Origin: Novosphingobium sp.
Lineage (GTDB): Bacteria; Pseudomonadota; Alphaproteobacteria; Sphingomonadales; Sphingomonadaceae
Reading direction: 5' to 3'
Length of the DNA stretch: 64,000 nucleotides
Assembly (NCBI GenBank): GCA_024236175.1
Contig: JACKKY010000007.1
Coordinates: 186,001-250,000, forward strand
Below are positions 1 through 8,692 of this stretch, in pieces; the first letter of the stretch is position 1, and each line of letters begins with the position of its first letter. The position numbers were made by a program, and so were the translations under genes. The notes under the pieces are model-generated. The model worked only from the letters and a program-made list of their open reading frames with translations, did no database searches and was not told where the DNA came from.

Positions 1-909
1 ACGACGTTCTTCGACCCGGCCGGCGGTGGTGACCCGGTCCTTTACCAGCACCTGTTCTGGTTCTTCGGCCACCCCGAAGTCTACATCATGATCCTGCCGG
101 GCTTCGGCATCATCAGCCAGATCGTCTCGACCTTCTCGAAGAAGCCGGTGTTCGGCTATCTCGGCATGGCCTACGCGATGGTCGCGATCGGCGTGGTCGG
201 CTTCATCGTGTGGGCGCACCACATGTACACCACCGGCCTGACGGTAAACACGAAGATGTACTTCACCGCGGCGACCATGGTCATCGCGGTCCCGACCGGC
301 ATCAAGATCTTCTCGTGGATCGCGACGATGTGGGGCGGCAGCCTTGAGTTCAAGTCGCCGCTGGTCTGGGCGATCGGCTTCATCTTCCTGTTCACGGTCG
401 GCGGCGTGACCGGTGTCGTGCTTGCCAACGGCGGCGTCGATGACGTGCTGCACGATACCTACTACGTGGTGGCACACTTCCACTACGTGCTCTCTCTGGG
501 TGCGGTCACCGCTCTCTTCGCCGGGTTCTACTACTGGTTCCCGAAGATGAGCGGCAGGATGCACAGCGAGTTCCTCTCGCACGTGCATTTCTGGATCTTC
601 TTCGTCGGCGTGAACATGATCTTCTTCCCGCAGCACTTCCTGGGTCTGCAGGGCATGCCGCGCCGCTATCCGGACTATGCCGAGGCCTACGCACACTGGA
701 ACGAGATCTCCTCGATCGGCTACGCGGTGATGGCGTTCTCGCTGATCGTCTGGTTCGTGAACATCATCTACGCGTTCACCGCCGGGAAGAAGGCGGAAGG
801 CAACTACTGGGGCGAAGGCGCGACCACGCTTGAGTGGACGCTCTCGAGCCCGCCGCCGTACCACCAGTTCGAAACGCTGCCCGTCATCGAAGACGCGGGC
901 CACCACTGA
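1..909 (+). CDS. ctaD: Cytochrome c oxidase subunit I (aa3 type), 5'-truncated by window edge
   Basis: Only the C-terminal 302 residues are inside the window; the frame is open from base 1. The protein is the heme-copper catalytic subunit that reduces O2 and pumps protons in the inner membrane. Key residues are visible: HPEVY (the CuB His and the Tyr that cross-links to it, bases 70-84), the two adjacent CuB histidines in WAHHMY (bases 217-222), the K-channel lysine in PTGIKIF, and the heme a3/heme a histidine pair in VAHFHYV. Several hydrophobic membrane segments alternate with these motifs. The gene heads the oxidase assembly genes that follow on the same strand. Nothing is unusual apart from truncation by the window edge. 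Confidence 0.97.
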   Translation, partial: TTFFDPAGGGDPVLYQHLFWFFGHPEVYIMILPGFGIISQIVSTFSKKPVFGYLGMAYAMVAIGVVGFIVWAHHMYTTGLTVNTKMYFTAATMVIAVPTGIKIFSWIATMWGGSLEFKSPLVWAIGFIFLFTVGGVTGVVLANGGVDDVLHDTYYVVAHFHYVLSLGAVTALFAGFYYWFPKMSGRMHSEFLSHVHFWIFFVGVNMIFFPQHFLGLQGMPRRYPDYAEAYAHWNEISSIGYAVMAFSLIVWFVNIIYAFTAGKKAEGNYWGEGATTLEWTLSSPPPYHQFETLPVIEDAGHH

Positions 910-918
910 TGAAGGCTC

Positions 919-978
919 CGCCCCTCCCGCAACGGGGAGGGGCGCGCCTTTGCCTTGCTCCCCCCGATAGCGGGGGGC
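919..978 (+). promoter_or_regulatory. Two tandem hairpins between ctaD and ctaB; the second covers the ctaB ribosome site
   Basis: A perfect 10-bp stem (919-928 with 935-944, 6-nt loop) lies just after the ctaD stop. A second stem of six C (960-965) and six G (972-977) follows with a 6-nt loop. The G run of the second hairpin is the only Shine-Dalgarno-like sequence before the ctaB ATG at 986. I infer partial transcription attenuation or mRNA 3'-end protection for ctaD, and possible occlusion of ctaB translation. No T run follows the first stem, so it is not a classical terminator. Confidence 0.6.
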
Positions 979-985
979 TTTGCTT

Positions 986-1897
986 ATGACCCAGCAGACC
1001 GCAGTTCCGCTCGTTACCGACTGGCGCGATTTCTTCGCGCTGACCAAGCCACGAGTCATGAGCTTGGTGATATTCACCGGCCTTTGCGGAATGCTCGCCG
1101 CGCCGGAGCGCATCCATCCGGTGCTCGGTTTCACCGCGATCCTGTGCATCGCGGTGGGCGCGGGCGGCGCGGCGGCGCTCAACCAGTGGTGGGAAGCCGA
1201 TCTCGATGCCGGCATGCGCCGCACCTCGGGACGACCGCTGCCTGCGGGCCGGATGGACCGTATCAACGCACGCGATTTCGGCGTGGCGCTTTCGGTCGGT
1301 TCGGTGCTGCTCATGGGCGTGGCGATAGGCTGGCTCGCCGCGGTGATCCTGGCCCTTTCGATCGTCTACTACGCGGTGGTCTACACGATCTGGCTCAAGC
1401 CGCGCACGCCGCAGAATATCGTCATCGGCGGCGGTGCGGGAGCGTTTCCCCCGCTGATCGGCTGGGTCGCGGCAACGGGCGATATCACGCTGATGCCGAT
1501 CGCCCTGTTCGCGATCATCTTCTTCTGGACGCCGCCGCATTTCTGGTCGCTCGCGCTGTTCGTCCAGAGCGATTACGCCAAGGTCGGCATTCCGATGCTG
1601 CCGGTGGTCGCCGGCGAGGTGGCGACTCGCCGCCAGATTCTGCTCTATTCGGCGCTACTGCTGCCGCTGAGCCTCGTTCCCTGGATGATCGGCGGCGCGG
1701 GTAGTGTTTACGGTCTCTCGGCCGCGGCCCTGTCGCTCGCCTTCCTGGTGCTTGCCACGAGGGTGGGGCTGCGGCGCCGGAGCGGCGAGGCCGACTCGAT
1801 GAAGCCGGAGAAGCAGCTTTTCGCCTTTTCGGTGATCTATCTCTTCGCGTTGTTCGCCGCGCTGGTTGCAGATCGCTGGCTGGTGGTGCAGGGATGA
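986..1897 (+). CDS. ctaB: Protoheme IX farnesyltransferase (heme O synthase)
   Basis: This 303-residue UbiA-family membrane prenyltransferase converts heme b to heme o, the precursor of the heme a used by the oxidase. The first Asp-rich motif is seen as NQWWEADLD followed by the RTSGRPLPAG stretch. The second conserved region contains YTIWLKPRTPQN. About eight to nine hydrophobic segments are present. ATG 986 is preferred to the in-frame TTG at 980 because the conserved region begins soon after and the G-rich ribosome site sits directly upstream. The 3' end overlaps the next small gene by four bases (ATGA), which suggests translational coupling inside the oxidase operon. Confidence 0.95.
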   Translation: MTQQTAVPLVTDWRDFFALTKPRVMSLVIFTGLCGMLAAPERIHPVLGFTAILCIAVGAGGAAALNQWWEADLDAGMRRTSGRPLPAGRMDRINARDFGVALSVGSVLLMGVAIGWLAAVILALSIVYYAVVYTIWLKPRTPQNIVIGGGAGAFPPLIGWVAATGDITLMPIALFAIIFFWTPPHFWSLALFVQSDYAKVGIPMLPVVAGEVATRRQILLYSALLLPLSLVPWMIGGAGSVYGLSAAALSLAFLVLATRVGLRRRSGEADSMKPEKQLFAFSVIYLFALFAALVADRWLVVQG

Positions 1898-2031
1898 CGG
1901 CCATGAACGATGTTCCCGATCCGGAAACCGAAAACACGCGGATCCGTCGCAGCCGCAATAAGGTGCTCGGCCTGCTGCTGCTCGCCTTCGTCGTGCTCGT
2001 CTACGCCATCTCGATCGTCAAGATGAACTGA
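1894..2031 (+). CDS. Small single-pass membrane protein of the cox operon (CoxF-like)
   Basis: This is a 45-residue reading frame filling the ctaB-ctaG gap. It starts in an ATGA overlap with the ctaB stop and ends six bases before ctaG. The N-terminal half is polar with an RIRRSRNK basic cluster. Residues about 24-42 form one hydrophobic helix, so an N-in single-pass membrane protein is predicted. Small proteins of this size occur at the same place in other alphaproteobacterial oxidase operons and are called CoxF-like or left unnamed. The coding call rests on position, tight overlaps and membrane profile; the function (oxidase assembly) is inferred only. Confidence 0.75.
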   Translation: MTAMNDVPDPETENTRIRRSRNKVLGLLLLAFVVLVYAISIVKMN

Positions 2032-2037
2032 TCCGCC

Positions 2038-2625
2038 ATGGCGACCGCAAACATCCAGCATCGCAATCGCCGCGTAGGGTTCACTTTCCTGATCGTGGCG
2101 CTTGCAATGCTCGCGCTCGGATTTGCCTCGGTTCCTCTCTACCGCATCTTTTGTCAGGTGACCGGCTTCGGCGGGACGACGCAGCGCGTCACCGAAGCCG
2201 AAGCGGCTACCGTCACCGCTTCCGGCATGACGATGTCGATCCGCTTCGACGCCAACGTCGAGCGGGGAATGCCGTGGGAATTCCGGCCGCTCCAGGTTAC
2301 CGACACGGTCTCGGTCGGCGCGCGCGACATGGCCATTTTCACGGCAAAGAATCTGTCCGATCATCCGATCACCGGCATGGCGAGTTTCAATGTCGAACCG
2401 GAATACGTCGGCGAGTACTTCAACAAGATCCAGTGCTTCTGCTTTACCGAGCAGACGCTGCAGCCCGGTCAGCAGGTGCGCATGCCGGTGCTATATTACG
2501 TGGATCCGAGGATCCTCGACGATCCGGATGCGAAGGACGTGGAACAGATCACGCTGAGCTATACTTTCCATCCCCTGGCCGGTGCGAACGCAATAGCACT
2601 GGACCGTACAGGATCGGGCGGTTAA
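2038..2625 (+). CDS. ctaG: Cytochrome c oxidase assembly protein CtaG/Cox11 (copper delivery)
   Basis: This 195-residue protein has one N-terminal membrane anchor (about residues 14-37) and a periplasmic immunoglobulin-like domain. Proteins of this family insert copper into the CuB site of subunit I. The copper-binding CFC motif is present in KIQCFCFTEQTL, followed by the usual PVLYYVDP region. The length is typical. The ATG at 2038 is six bases after the preceding small gene and within the operon ctaD-ctaB-small ORF-ctaG-ctaE, which supports a role in aa3 oxidase biogenesis. Confidence 0.95.
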   Translation: MATANIQHRNRRVGFTFLIVALAMLALGFASVPLYRIFCQVTGFGGTTQRVTEAEAATVTASGMTMSIRFDANVERGMPWEFRPLQVTDTVSVGARDMAIFTAKNLSDHPITGMASFNVEPEYVGEYFNKIQCFCFTEQTLQPGQQVRMPVLYYVDPRILDDPDAKDVEQITLSYTFHPLAGANAIALDRTGSGG

Positions 2626-2689
2626 GGGGCGCTCGAGGTATTTGGGCGGCTGAGGTCGCCATCGCTTGAAACAGGGACACGAGGGCATC

Positions 2690-3511
2690 ATGGCCGGAAC
2701 CAAGAACCACGATTACCACATTCTGCCGCCCGATATCTGGCCTATCGTCGGCGCCTTCACCGCGCTGGCCATGACCAGCGGCATGGCGTTGTGGATGCAT
2801 GACAATCCGGCCGGCAAGTACATCATGCTGATCGGTGTTGCGGGTCTGGCGCTCACGTTCTTCAGCTGGTTCTCGAACATCGTGAAGGAAGCGCACGAAG
2901 GGCATCATACGCCGGTCGTGCAGCTGCATCTGCGCTACGGCATGATCCTGTTCATCGCCTCGGAGGTGATGTTCTTCGTGGGGTGGTTCTGGGCCTTCTT
3001 CGATTTCTCGCTGTTCCCTTCCGACCTGACCGAAGTGGTCGGCGGGCAATTCCCACCCAAGGCGATCGAAGCGGTACTCGATCCGTTCGACCTGCCGCTG
3101 CTCAACACGCTGATCCTGCTGTGCTCCGGCACCACGGTGACCTGGGCGCATCACTGCCTCATCCACGGTGATCGCGACGGCCTCAAGAAGGGCCTGTGGC
3201 TGACCGTGTTGCTCGGCCTCACCTTCACCGCGATCCAGGCTTACGAGTATGCCCACGCGCCGTTCCCCTTCGGTGAGAACACCTACGGTTCGGCCTTCTA
3301 CATGGCGACCGGTTTCCACGGCTTCCACGTCATCGTCGGCACCATCTTCCTGATCGTCTGCCTGAAGCGCGTCTACAACGGCGACTTCACGCCGCGCCAT
3401 CACTTCGGCTTCGAGGCCGCTGCCTGGTATTGGCACTTCGTCGATGTCGTGTGGCTGTTCCTGTTCGTGTGCATCTACGTCTGGGGCGGCTGGGGATATC
3501 CGATCCACTGA
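2690..3511 (+). CDS. ctaE: Cytochrome c oxidase subunit III
   Basis: This 273-residue integral membrane protein has about seven hydrophobic helices. It is the third core subunit of the aa3 oxidase and stabilises proton uptake. Conserved features include the membrane Glu in SEVMFFVGWFWAFFD and the C-terminal GFEAAAWYWHFVDVVWLFLF signature. An in-frame TTG 24 bases upstream exists, but ATG 2690 follows a GAGGG ribosome site and begins the expected MAGTKNHDYH N-terminus. The stop overlaps the next start by one base (TGATG). Confidence 0.96.
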   Translation: MAGTKNHDYHILPPDIWPIVGAFTALAMTSGMALWMHDNPAGKYIMLIGVAGLALTFFSWFSNIVKEAHEGHHTPVVQLHLRYGMILFIASEVMFFVGWFWAFFDFSLFPSDLTEVVGGQFPPKAIEAVLDPFDLPLLNTLILLCSGTTVTWAHHCLIHGDRDGLKKGLWLTVLLGLTFTAIQAYEYAHAPFPFGENTYGSAFYMATGFHGFHVIVGTIFLIVCLKRVYNGDFTPRHHFGFEAAAWYWHFVDVVWLFLFVCIYVWGGWGYPIH

Positions 3512-3894
3512 TGACCGATCCAGGTCCCGATACTGAAGGGCAGCCGGGGATCGCCTCGGCTGCCCTTTTCGGTCTGTGCCCCAAGTGCGGCTCGCGTACG
3601 CTGTTTGGCGGCGTCGCCCAGTTCGCGCCCCGTTGCCGGGTCTGCGGCCTCGACTTTTCGTCCTTCAACGTCGGTGACGGTCCGGCCGCCTTTCTGACGC
3701 TGATCATCGGCGCGCTGGTCGTCGGGCTGGCGCTGTGGCTGGAAGTGGCGGTCCATCCGCCGTTCTGGGTCCATGTCATCCTCTGGGTGCCGATCACGAC
3801 CTTCGCCGTGATCTGGGGACTGCGCGCCGGCAAGAGCGCGCTCCTGGCGGCGGAATACCAGCGCAAGGCCGGCGAGGGCCGGATCAGGGACTGA
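3511..3894 (+). CDS. DUF983 zinc-ribbon membrane protein
   Basis: This 127-residue protein begins on the last base of the ctaE stop. It carries a CPKC...CRVC four-cysteine zinc-ribbon-like cluster in its first third (CPKC near residues 23-26), followed by the GDGPAAF motif and two hydrophobic helices. This matches the DUF983 family, found in alphaproteobacterial oxidase operons between subunit III and SURF1. Its role is unknown; assistance in oxidase assembly is inferred from location. It ends in an overlap with the following gene. Confidence 0.88.
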   Translation: MTDPGPDTEGQPGIASAALFGLCPKCGSRTLFGGVAQFAPRCRVCGLDFSSFNVGDGPAAFLTLIIGALVVGLALWLEVAVHPPFWVHVILWVPITTFAVIWGLRAGKSALLAAEYQRKAGEGRIRD

Positions 3895-4475
3895 TGCTCC
3901 AGCGCCTTCCTCTTGTGCCGACCCTGCTGGTGCTGGCCGCGGTGGGCGTGATGATCCGGCTCGGCTTCTGGCAGATCGACCGGCTTCATGAGAAGGAAGC
4001 GCTGCTGGCGAGCTACGAAGCCGCCGCTTCCTCGGGCGAGGAGGCTGCCTGGCCGCACGATCCGGAACAGGCCGATGCCTTGCTCTATCACCGCACGAAA
4101 GTGCGTTGCGTGGATGTCTCGGGACTTTCCTCCATCTCCGGACGCAATGCCGAGGGCGAAGCGGGACTGGCGCAGGCCGCGGACTGCCGCCTCGCCGATG
4201 GCGGAGAAGCGCGTGTCATTCTGGGATGGTCGCGGGCTCCTGACGTGCCAGACTGGCAGGGCGGGGACGTCGCTGGGATTATCGCACCCGGGCCGCGCCT
4301 CGTCGCCGATCCGCCGCTCGCCGGACTTGCTGCGAACGCCCGACCGGACCCGTCGGAAGTGCCGAACAACCACCTTGCCTACGCGGTCCAGTGGTTCCTG
4401 TTCGCGGCCGTCGCCCTGGTGATCTACGTGCTGGCGTTGCGCAAGCGGCTTGCCGACAGGCGCGGCGAGCGCTAA
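3894..4475 (+). CDS. SURF1-family cytochrome oxidase assembly protein
   Basis: This 193-residue protein has an N-terminal membrane helix (about residues 8-24), a soluble domain, and a C-terminal helix just before KRLADRRGER. This two-helix architecture and the position after subunit III identify SURF1/Shy1, which helps load heme a into subunit I. It contains the conserved RLGFWQIDRLHEKE start and the NNHLAYAVQWF end motif. It is a little short for the family. The ATG overlaps the DUF983 stop by one base. Confidence 0.88.
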   Translation: MLQRLPLVPTLLVLAAVGVMIRLGFWQIDRLHEKEALLASYEAAASSGEEAAWPHDPEQADALLYHRTKVRCVDVSGLSSISGRNAEGEAGLAQAADCRLADGGEARVILGWSRAPDVPDWQGGDVAGIIAPGPRLVADPPLAGLAANARPDPSEVPNNHLAYAVQWFLFAAVALVIYVLALRKRLADRRGER

Positions 4476-4486
4476 CCGCGCGGCCC

Positions 4487-5887
4487 ATGGACTATATCAG
4501 CACCAGGGGAAACGCGCCGGCGCTCGACTTCGAAGCGGCGACGCTGGCCGGGCTTGCCTCGGACGGCGGGCTTTATGTGCCGAGCGAATGGCCGCGCTTC
4601 TCGGCGGACGAGATCGCGGCAATGGCCGGATTGCCCTATGCCGAGCTGGCCCAGCGGGTGATGCTGCCCTTCGTCGGCGACAGCCTGACGCCCGAGCGGC
4701 TGCTGGAGCTGACCACCGCTGCCTACGGCCGCTTCGCGCACAAGGCCGTCACGCCGCTCAAGCAGTTCGACGAACAGCAATGGCTGCTTGAACTGTTCCA
4801 CGGGCCGACGCTCGCTTTCAAGGATGTGGCGCTGCAGCTTCTCGGCCTGCTGTTCGAGGAGTTCCTCGGCCGCGGCGGTGACCCGCTGACGATCGTGGGT
4901 GCGACGTCCGGCGATACCGGTTCCGCGGCGATCGATGCCGTTGCCGGGCGCGCCAAGGTCGACATTTTCATGCTGCATCCCAACGGCAGGGTCAGCGACG
5001 TTCAGCGCCGCCAGATGACCACCGTTCTGGCACCGAATGTCCACAACATCGCCATCGACGGCACATTCGACGATGCCCAGGCGATGGTGAAGCGCATGTT
5101 CGGCGATCCGGACGTCAACCAGCGCTTCCGTCTCTCGGCGGTCAATTCGATCAACTGGGCGCGGCTGATGGCGCAGGTGGTCTATTACTTCGCTGCCGGC
5201 GTGCAGCTCGGCGCACCGCACCGGCCGGTCGCCTTTTCGGTTCCGACCGGCAATTTCGGTGACGTCTTCGCCGGTTATGTCGCCTCTCGGATGGGCCTGC
5301 CGGTCGAGCGGCTGATCGTCGCCACAAACGTCAACGATATCCTCCATCGCGCGCTGACCACCGGCGACTATTCCGCCGGCACGGTGACGCCGACCGCCGC
5401 GCCGTCGATGGATATCCAGGTCTCGTCCAATTTCGAACGGCTGCTGTTCGATCTCGGCGGTCGCGACGGCGGTGCGCTCGCTGCGCAAATGGCCGGGTTC
5501 GAACAGACCAAGGCGATGCAGCTCACCAATGCGCAGCGCGACGGCGCATCGGCGCTGTTCTCCAGCGGGAGGGCGGACGCCGACGACATGAGCCAGGCGA
5601 TCCGCTGGGCCTGGGAGTCCTGCGGCGAGCTGATCGATCCGCACACCGCCTGCGGCATCCATGCCGCGCGCACGTCCGGCCTTCCGCGAGAAGTGCCGGT
5701 GGTGACGCTGGCGACCGCGCATCCGGCGAAGTTCCGCGACGCTGTGGAGCGCGCCACCGGCCAGCGTCCGGCCCTGCCGGCGCGGGTCGGCGATCTTTTC
5801 CAGCGCGAGGAGCGCTTCACCGAACTCGAAGGCGATTATGCGGCGGTGGTGGACTATGTTGCCGCCCATGCCGTGCCGCGCGGCTGA
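4487..5887 (+). CDS. thrC: Threonine synthase
   Basis: This 466-residue PLP enzyme converts O-phosphohomoserine to threonine. The PLP-binding lysine is K112 in the LAFKD motif. The phosphate-binding SGDTGSAA loop and the SVPTGNFGDVFAGY segment are intact. The N-terminus MDYISTRG is characteristic of the long (type 2) threonine synthases, so the ATG at 4487 is chosen over an upstream in-frame codon that would overlap SURF1. It lies 11 bases after SURF1 and overlaps the next gene by one base, so it is probably read through from the oxidase operon. Confidence 0.96.
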   Translation: MDYISTRGNAPALDFEAATLAGLASDGGLYVPSEWPRFSADEIAAMAGLPYAELAQRVMLPFVGDSLTPERLLELTTAAYGRFAHKAVTPLKQFDEQQWLLELFHGPTLAFKDVALQLLGLLFEEFLGRGGDPLTIVGATSGDTGSAAIDAVAGRAKVDIFMLHPNGRVSDVQRRQMTTVLAPNVHNIAIDGTFDDAQAMVKRMFGDPDVNQRFRLSAVNSINWARLMAQVVYYFAAGVQLGAPHRPVAFSVPTGNFGDVFAGYVASRMGLPVERLIVATNVNDILHRALTTGDYSAGTVTPTAAPSMDIQVSSNFERLLFDLGGRDGGALAAQMAGFEQTKAMQLTNAQRDGASALFSSGRADADDMSQAIRWAWESCGELIDPHTACGIHAARTSGLPREVPVVTLATAHPAKFRDAVERATGQRPALPARVGDLFQREERFTELEGDYAAVVDYVAAHAVPRG

Positions 5888-6774
5888 TGGCCGCGCTTGC
5901 GCCCGATCCGCTGATCCTCGCCAGCCGGGGCTGGGCGGATTACGGGCTGGTCGATTCCGGGCACGGCCGAAAGCTCGAACGCTACGGCTCCTATCGTTTC
6001 ATCCGTCCCGAGCCGCAGGCGCTGTGGACCCCCAGACTGTCCGACTGGCAGGCGGACGGCGAATTCGTGCCGGGTTCGGACGAGGACGGTGGCGGCAGGT
6101 GGCGCTTTTCCGGCGAGGTTCCGCAAGAGGGTTGGCCGCTCGCCTGGGGCGATGTTCGCTTCACCGCCCAGTGCACGCCGTTCCGGCACCTTGGCTTCTT
6201 CCCCGACATGGCGCCGGTGTGGGAGTGGATGGGAAGCCGGCTCGACGGCAGGAAGGGCGCGGCGACGCTAAACCTGTTCGGCTATACCGGCGTCGGCACG
6301 CTTGCGCTGTCCGGGTTCGGCCCCGTCACCCATGTCGATGCCTCGAAGAAATCGGTGGCGCAGGCCAAGAACAACGCGGCCCTGTCGGGCATGGAGGATC
6401 GGCCGATCCGCTGGCTGGTGGACGATGCCGCCAAGTTCGCGGCGCGCGAGGTCCGGCGTGAGCGGCGCTATGACGGGATCATCCTCGACCCGCCCAAGTT
6501 CGGGCGCGGGCCCGGCGGCGAGGTATGGCGGCTCGAGGAGCACTTGCCGGGCCTGATCGGCGACTGCCGCAGGCTGCTCGATGGCGAGAGCCGTTTCCTC
6601 TTCCTGACGGTCTATGCCGTGCGCATGTCCTCGCTGGCGATCGCGGGCCTGCTTGGCGAAGCTCTTGCCGATCTTCCGGGCACCGTCGAGCACGGGGAGC
6701 TTGCGGTGCGCGAAGAGGGGGAAGATGGGCGGCTGTTGCCGACCGCGATATTCGCGCGCTGGTGCAACGGCTGA
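5887..6774 (+). CDS. Class I SAM-dependent methyltransferase (RlmI/RlmK-like rRNA methyltransferase family)
   Basis: This 295-residue protein starts on the last base of the thrC stop. The SAM-binding Rossmann motif is NLFGYTGVGTLAL, with the acidic strand-2 residue in HVDASKKS. Motif IV reads LDPPKFGRG, the DPPK form used by base methyltransferases. The architecture resembles the C-terminal catalytic half of 23S rRNA cytosine methyltransferases, without an obvious PUA domain. The exact nucleotide target cannot be assigned. It is the last gene of the co-directional run that begins at ctaD. Confidence 0.85.
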   Translation: MAALAPDPLILASRGWADYGLVDSGHGRKLERYGSYRFIRPEPQALWTPRLSDWQADGEFVPGSDEDGGGRWRFSGEVPQEGWPLAWGDVRFTAQCTPFRHLGFFPDMAPVWEWMGSRLDGRKGAATLNLFGYTGVGTLALSGFGPVTHVDASKKSVAQAKNNAALSGMEDRPIRWLVDDAAKFAAREVRRERRYDGIILDPPKFGRGPGGEVWRLEEHLPGLIGDCRRLLDGESRFLFLTVYAVRMSSLAIAGLLGEALADLPGTVEHGELAVREEGEDGRLLPTAIFARWCNG

Positions 6775-6911
6775 TTGCCGTATTCCGCCACCGGCAAATC
6801 TTGCCGCTGGAGCGGCGGTGTGCAGCCATGTAGTCTGACCGCAAGGCGACGCGCCCGGCTCGCGACTCACGCGAAGTGCAGAGGCGACGGCGCAGGACGG
6901 GAGACAATGCG

Positions 6912-8660
6912 ATGCTCGATCTCAAGATCACAGGCGGCACGATCATCGACGGCACCGGTAGCCCGGGCTTTGCGGGCGATGTCGGCATCAGGGACGGACG
7001 GATCGTTGCCGTCGGCCAGGTCGACGAGGAAGCGCGTGAGGAGATCGACGCGAGCGGCCGGGTCGTCTCGCCCGGATTCATCGACAGCCATACACACTAC
7101 GATGCGCAGGCCTTCTGGGAGCCGACGCTGAGTCCCTCCTGCTATCACGGGGTGACGACCGTGGTCGGTGGCTTCTGCGGCTTTTCCATCGCCCCGCTGA
7201 CTGCGGAATCGGCGCCCTATATCCAGCGGATGCTGGCGCGGGTCGAAGGCATGCCGCTGGAGACGCTGGAAGTGGCCGCCGACTGGAGCTGGTCCAGCTT
7301 CGGCGATTTCCTCGACCGGATCGAAGGCAGGATCGGCCTCAATGCCGGATTCTTCGCGGGCCATTCTGCCATCCGCCGCGCGGTGATGGGCGAGCGCGCC
7401 GTCGGAGAAAAGGCGACCGGCGAGGACATCGAACGCATGCAGGCGCTGCTCGACGAGTCGCTGGCCGCCGGCGCTCTCGGGTTCTCGACCACGGTTTCGC
7501 CGACTCACAACGATTATGAAGGCCAGCCCGTGCCCTCGCGCTGGGCCGAGCGGGAGGAATTCCTCGCGCTCGCCAGCGTGGTGAAGGATCACGAGGGAAC
7601 CGGGCTGGAGCTGCTCCCCAATATCGATTTCCCGGAAGGCACGCCCGAACTGATGGTGGACTTCTCCGTCGCCGGCCAGCGCCCGGTCAACTGGAACGTG
7701 CTGGTGGTTCCCGGCAGTCCCGATGCCGCAAGCATGGTCGAGGAGAAGCTCGCGATCAGCGACATGGCGCGCGAGCGCGGCGGGGAGGTGATCGCGCTCA
7801 CCGTGCCCTGCATGCCGAAGCCCTACATGAGCCTGCGCACCGGCATGGGTTTCGAGGCGATGCCCGGGCCGTGGCGGGAAGTCTTCGGCGAACCCGTCGA
7901 TGTGCGGATCGGCAAGCTTGACGACCCGGAAGTGCGGGCCAGCCTGGCAAAGGCGATCGCCGATATTCCGGAAGGCTCGGCAATGCGGATGTTCGCCAAT
8001 TTCGCCGGATACACGGTGGTCTCGGTCCAGGCCGAGGCCAACAAGCAGTACGAAGGCCGCACCATCGGAGAGATCGCGGCCGAGGATGGCCGTGCGCCGA
8101 TCGACCTCGTGTTCGACATCGGTATCGCCGACGGTCTCGAGACGGTGTTTGCGCCCTGCATGGGCGGCGAGGATCATGCGACCTACGAGATCAGGGGCAG
8201 GATCTGGAAAGACGACCGCACGCTGGTCGGCGCATCGGACGCGGGCGCACACCTCGACGTGCTCGACACGTTCGCCTTCTCAACGATCATGCTCCAGCGC
8301 GGCGTTCGCGAGCACAAGGTGATCGGGCTGGAAGATGCGATCCACCAGATCACTTCGCGCCAGGCGGCCTATTTCGGCCTCGTCGACCGGGGCGAGATCT
8401 GCGAGGGCAATCATGCCGATATCGTCGTCTTCGATCCGGAAACGGTCGGCTGCGGCCCGACGCACAAGCGCTACGACCTGCCCGGCGGCAACGAATTCCG
8501 CCTCTACGCCGATGCCGAAGGCATCGACCACGTGCTGGTCAACGGCGTCGAGATCGTCCGGCAGGGCGAGCATACCGGCAAACTGCCCGGCCAGTTGCTG
8601 CGCTCCGGCCGGGATACACGGACCGTGCCGATGAACGTGATGCAGGCGAAGGCCGCCTGA
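6912..8660 (+). CDS. Amidohydrolase family protein, N-acyl-D-amino-acid deacylase-like
   Basis: This is a 582-residue metal-dependent hydrolase of the D-aminoacylase/dihydroorotase superfamily. The metal-binding HTHYD motif is at residues 60-64, the HGVTTVV strand follows, GHSAIR supplies a further His, and the C-terminal SDAGAHLD contains the catalytic Asp. The N-terminal beta-sandwich strand DLKITGGTIIDGTG and the C-terminal NHADIVVFDPE/NGVEIVRQGE repeats are typical. Where many deacylases read GNCG this one has GGFCGFS. The substrate is not predictable. The 137-bp upstream gap contains no convincing promoter; ATG 6912 follows a GGGAGA ribosome site. Confidence 0.88.
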   Translation: MLDLKITGGTIIDGTGSPGFAGDVGIRDGRIVAVGQVDEEAREEIDASGRVVSPGFIDSHTHYDAQAFWEPTLSPSCYHGVTTVVGGFCGFSIAPLTAESAPYIQRMLARVEGMPLETLEVAADWSWSSFGDFLDRIEGRIGLNAGFFAGHSAIRRAVMGERAVGEKATGEDIERMQALLDESLAAGALGFSTTVSPTHNDYEGQPVPSRWAEREEFLALASVVKDHEGTGLELLPNIDFPEGTPELMVDFSVAGQRPVNWNVLVVPGSPDAASMVEEKLAISDMARERGGEVIALTVPCMPKPYMSLRTGMGFEAMPGPWREVFGEPVDVRIGKLDDPEVRASLAKAIADIPEGSAMRMFANFAGYTVVSVQAEANKQYEGRTIGEIAAEDGRAPIDLVFDIGIADGLETVFAPCMGGEDHATYEIRGRIWKDDRTLVGASDAGAHLDVLDTFAFSTIMLQRGVREHKVIGLEDAIHQITSRQAAYFGLVDRGEICEGNHADIVVFDPETVGCGPTHKRYDLPGGNEFRLYADAEGIDHVLVNGVEIVRQGEHTGKLPGQLLRSGRDTRTVPMNVMQAKAA

Positions 8661-8692
8661 CGGCGGGATGCGCTACCGGCCCATTGCGCCGT

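Noticed and set aside
2549..3508. 319-codon open frame antisense to cytochrome oxidase subunit III
   Set aside because: The translation is a His/Glu/Asp/Arg-rich complement of a hydrophobic membrane protein, not a gene.
6775..6911. Possible terminator TTGCCG-N11-CGGCAA (6775-6797) after the methyltransferase gene
   Set aside because: The stem is only six base pairs with an 11-base loop and no T run, so it is too weak to call.
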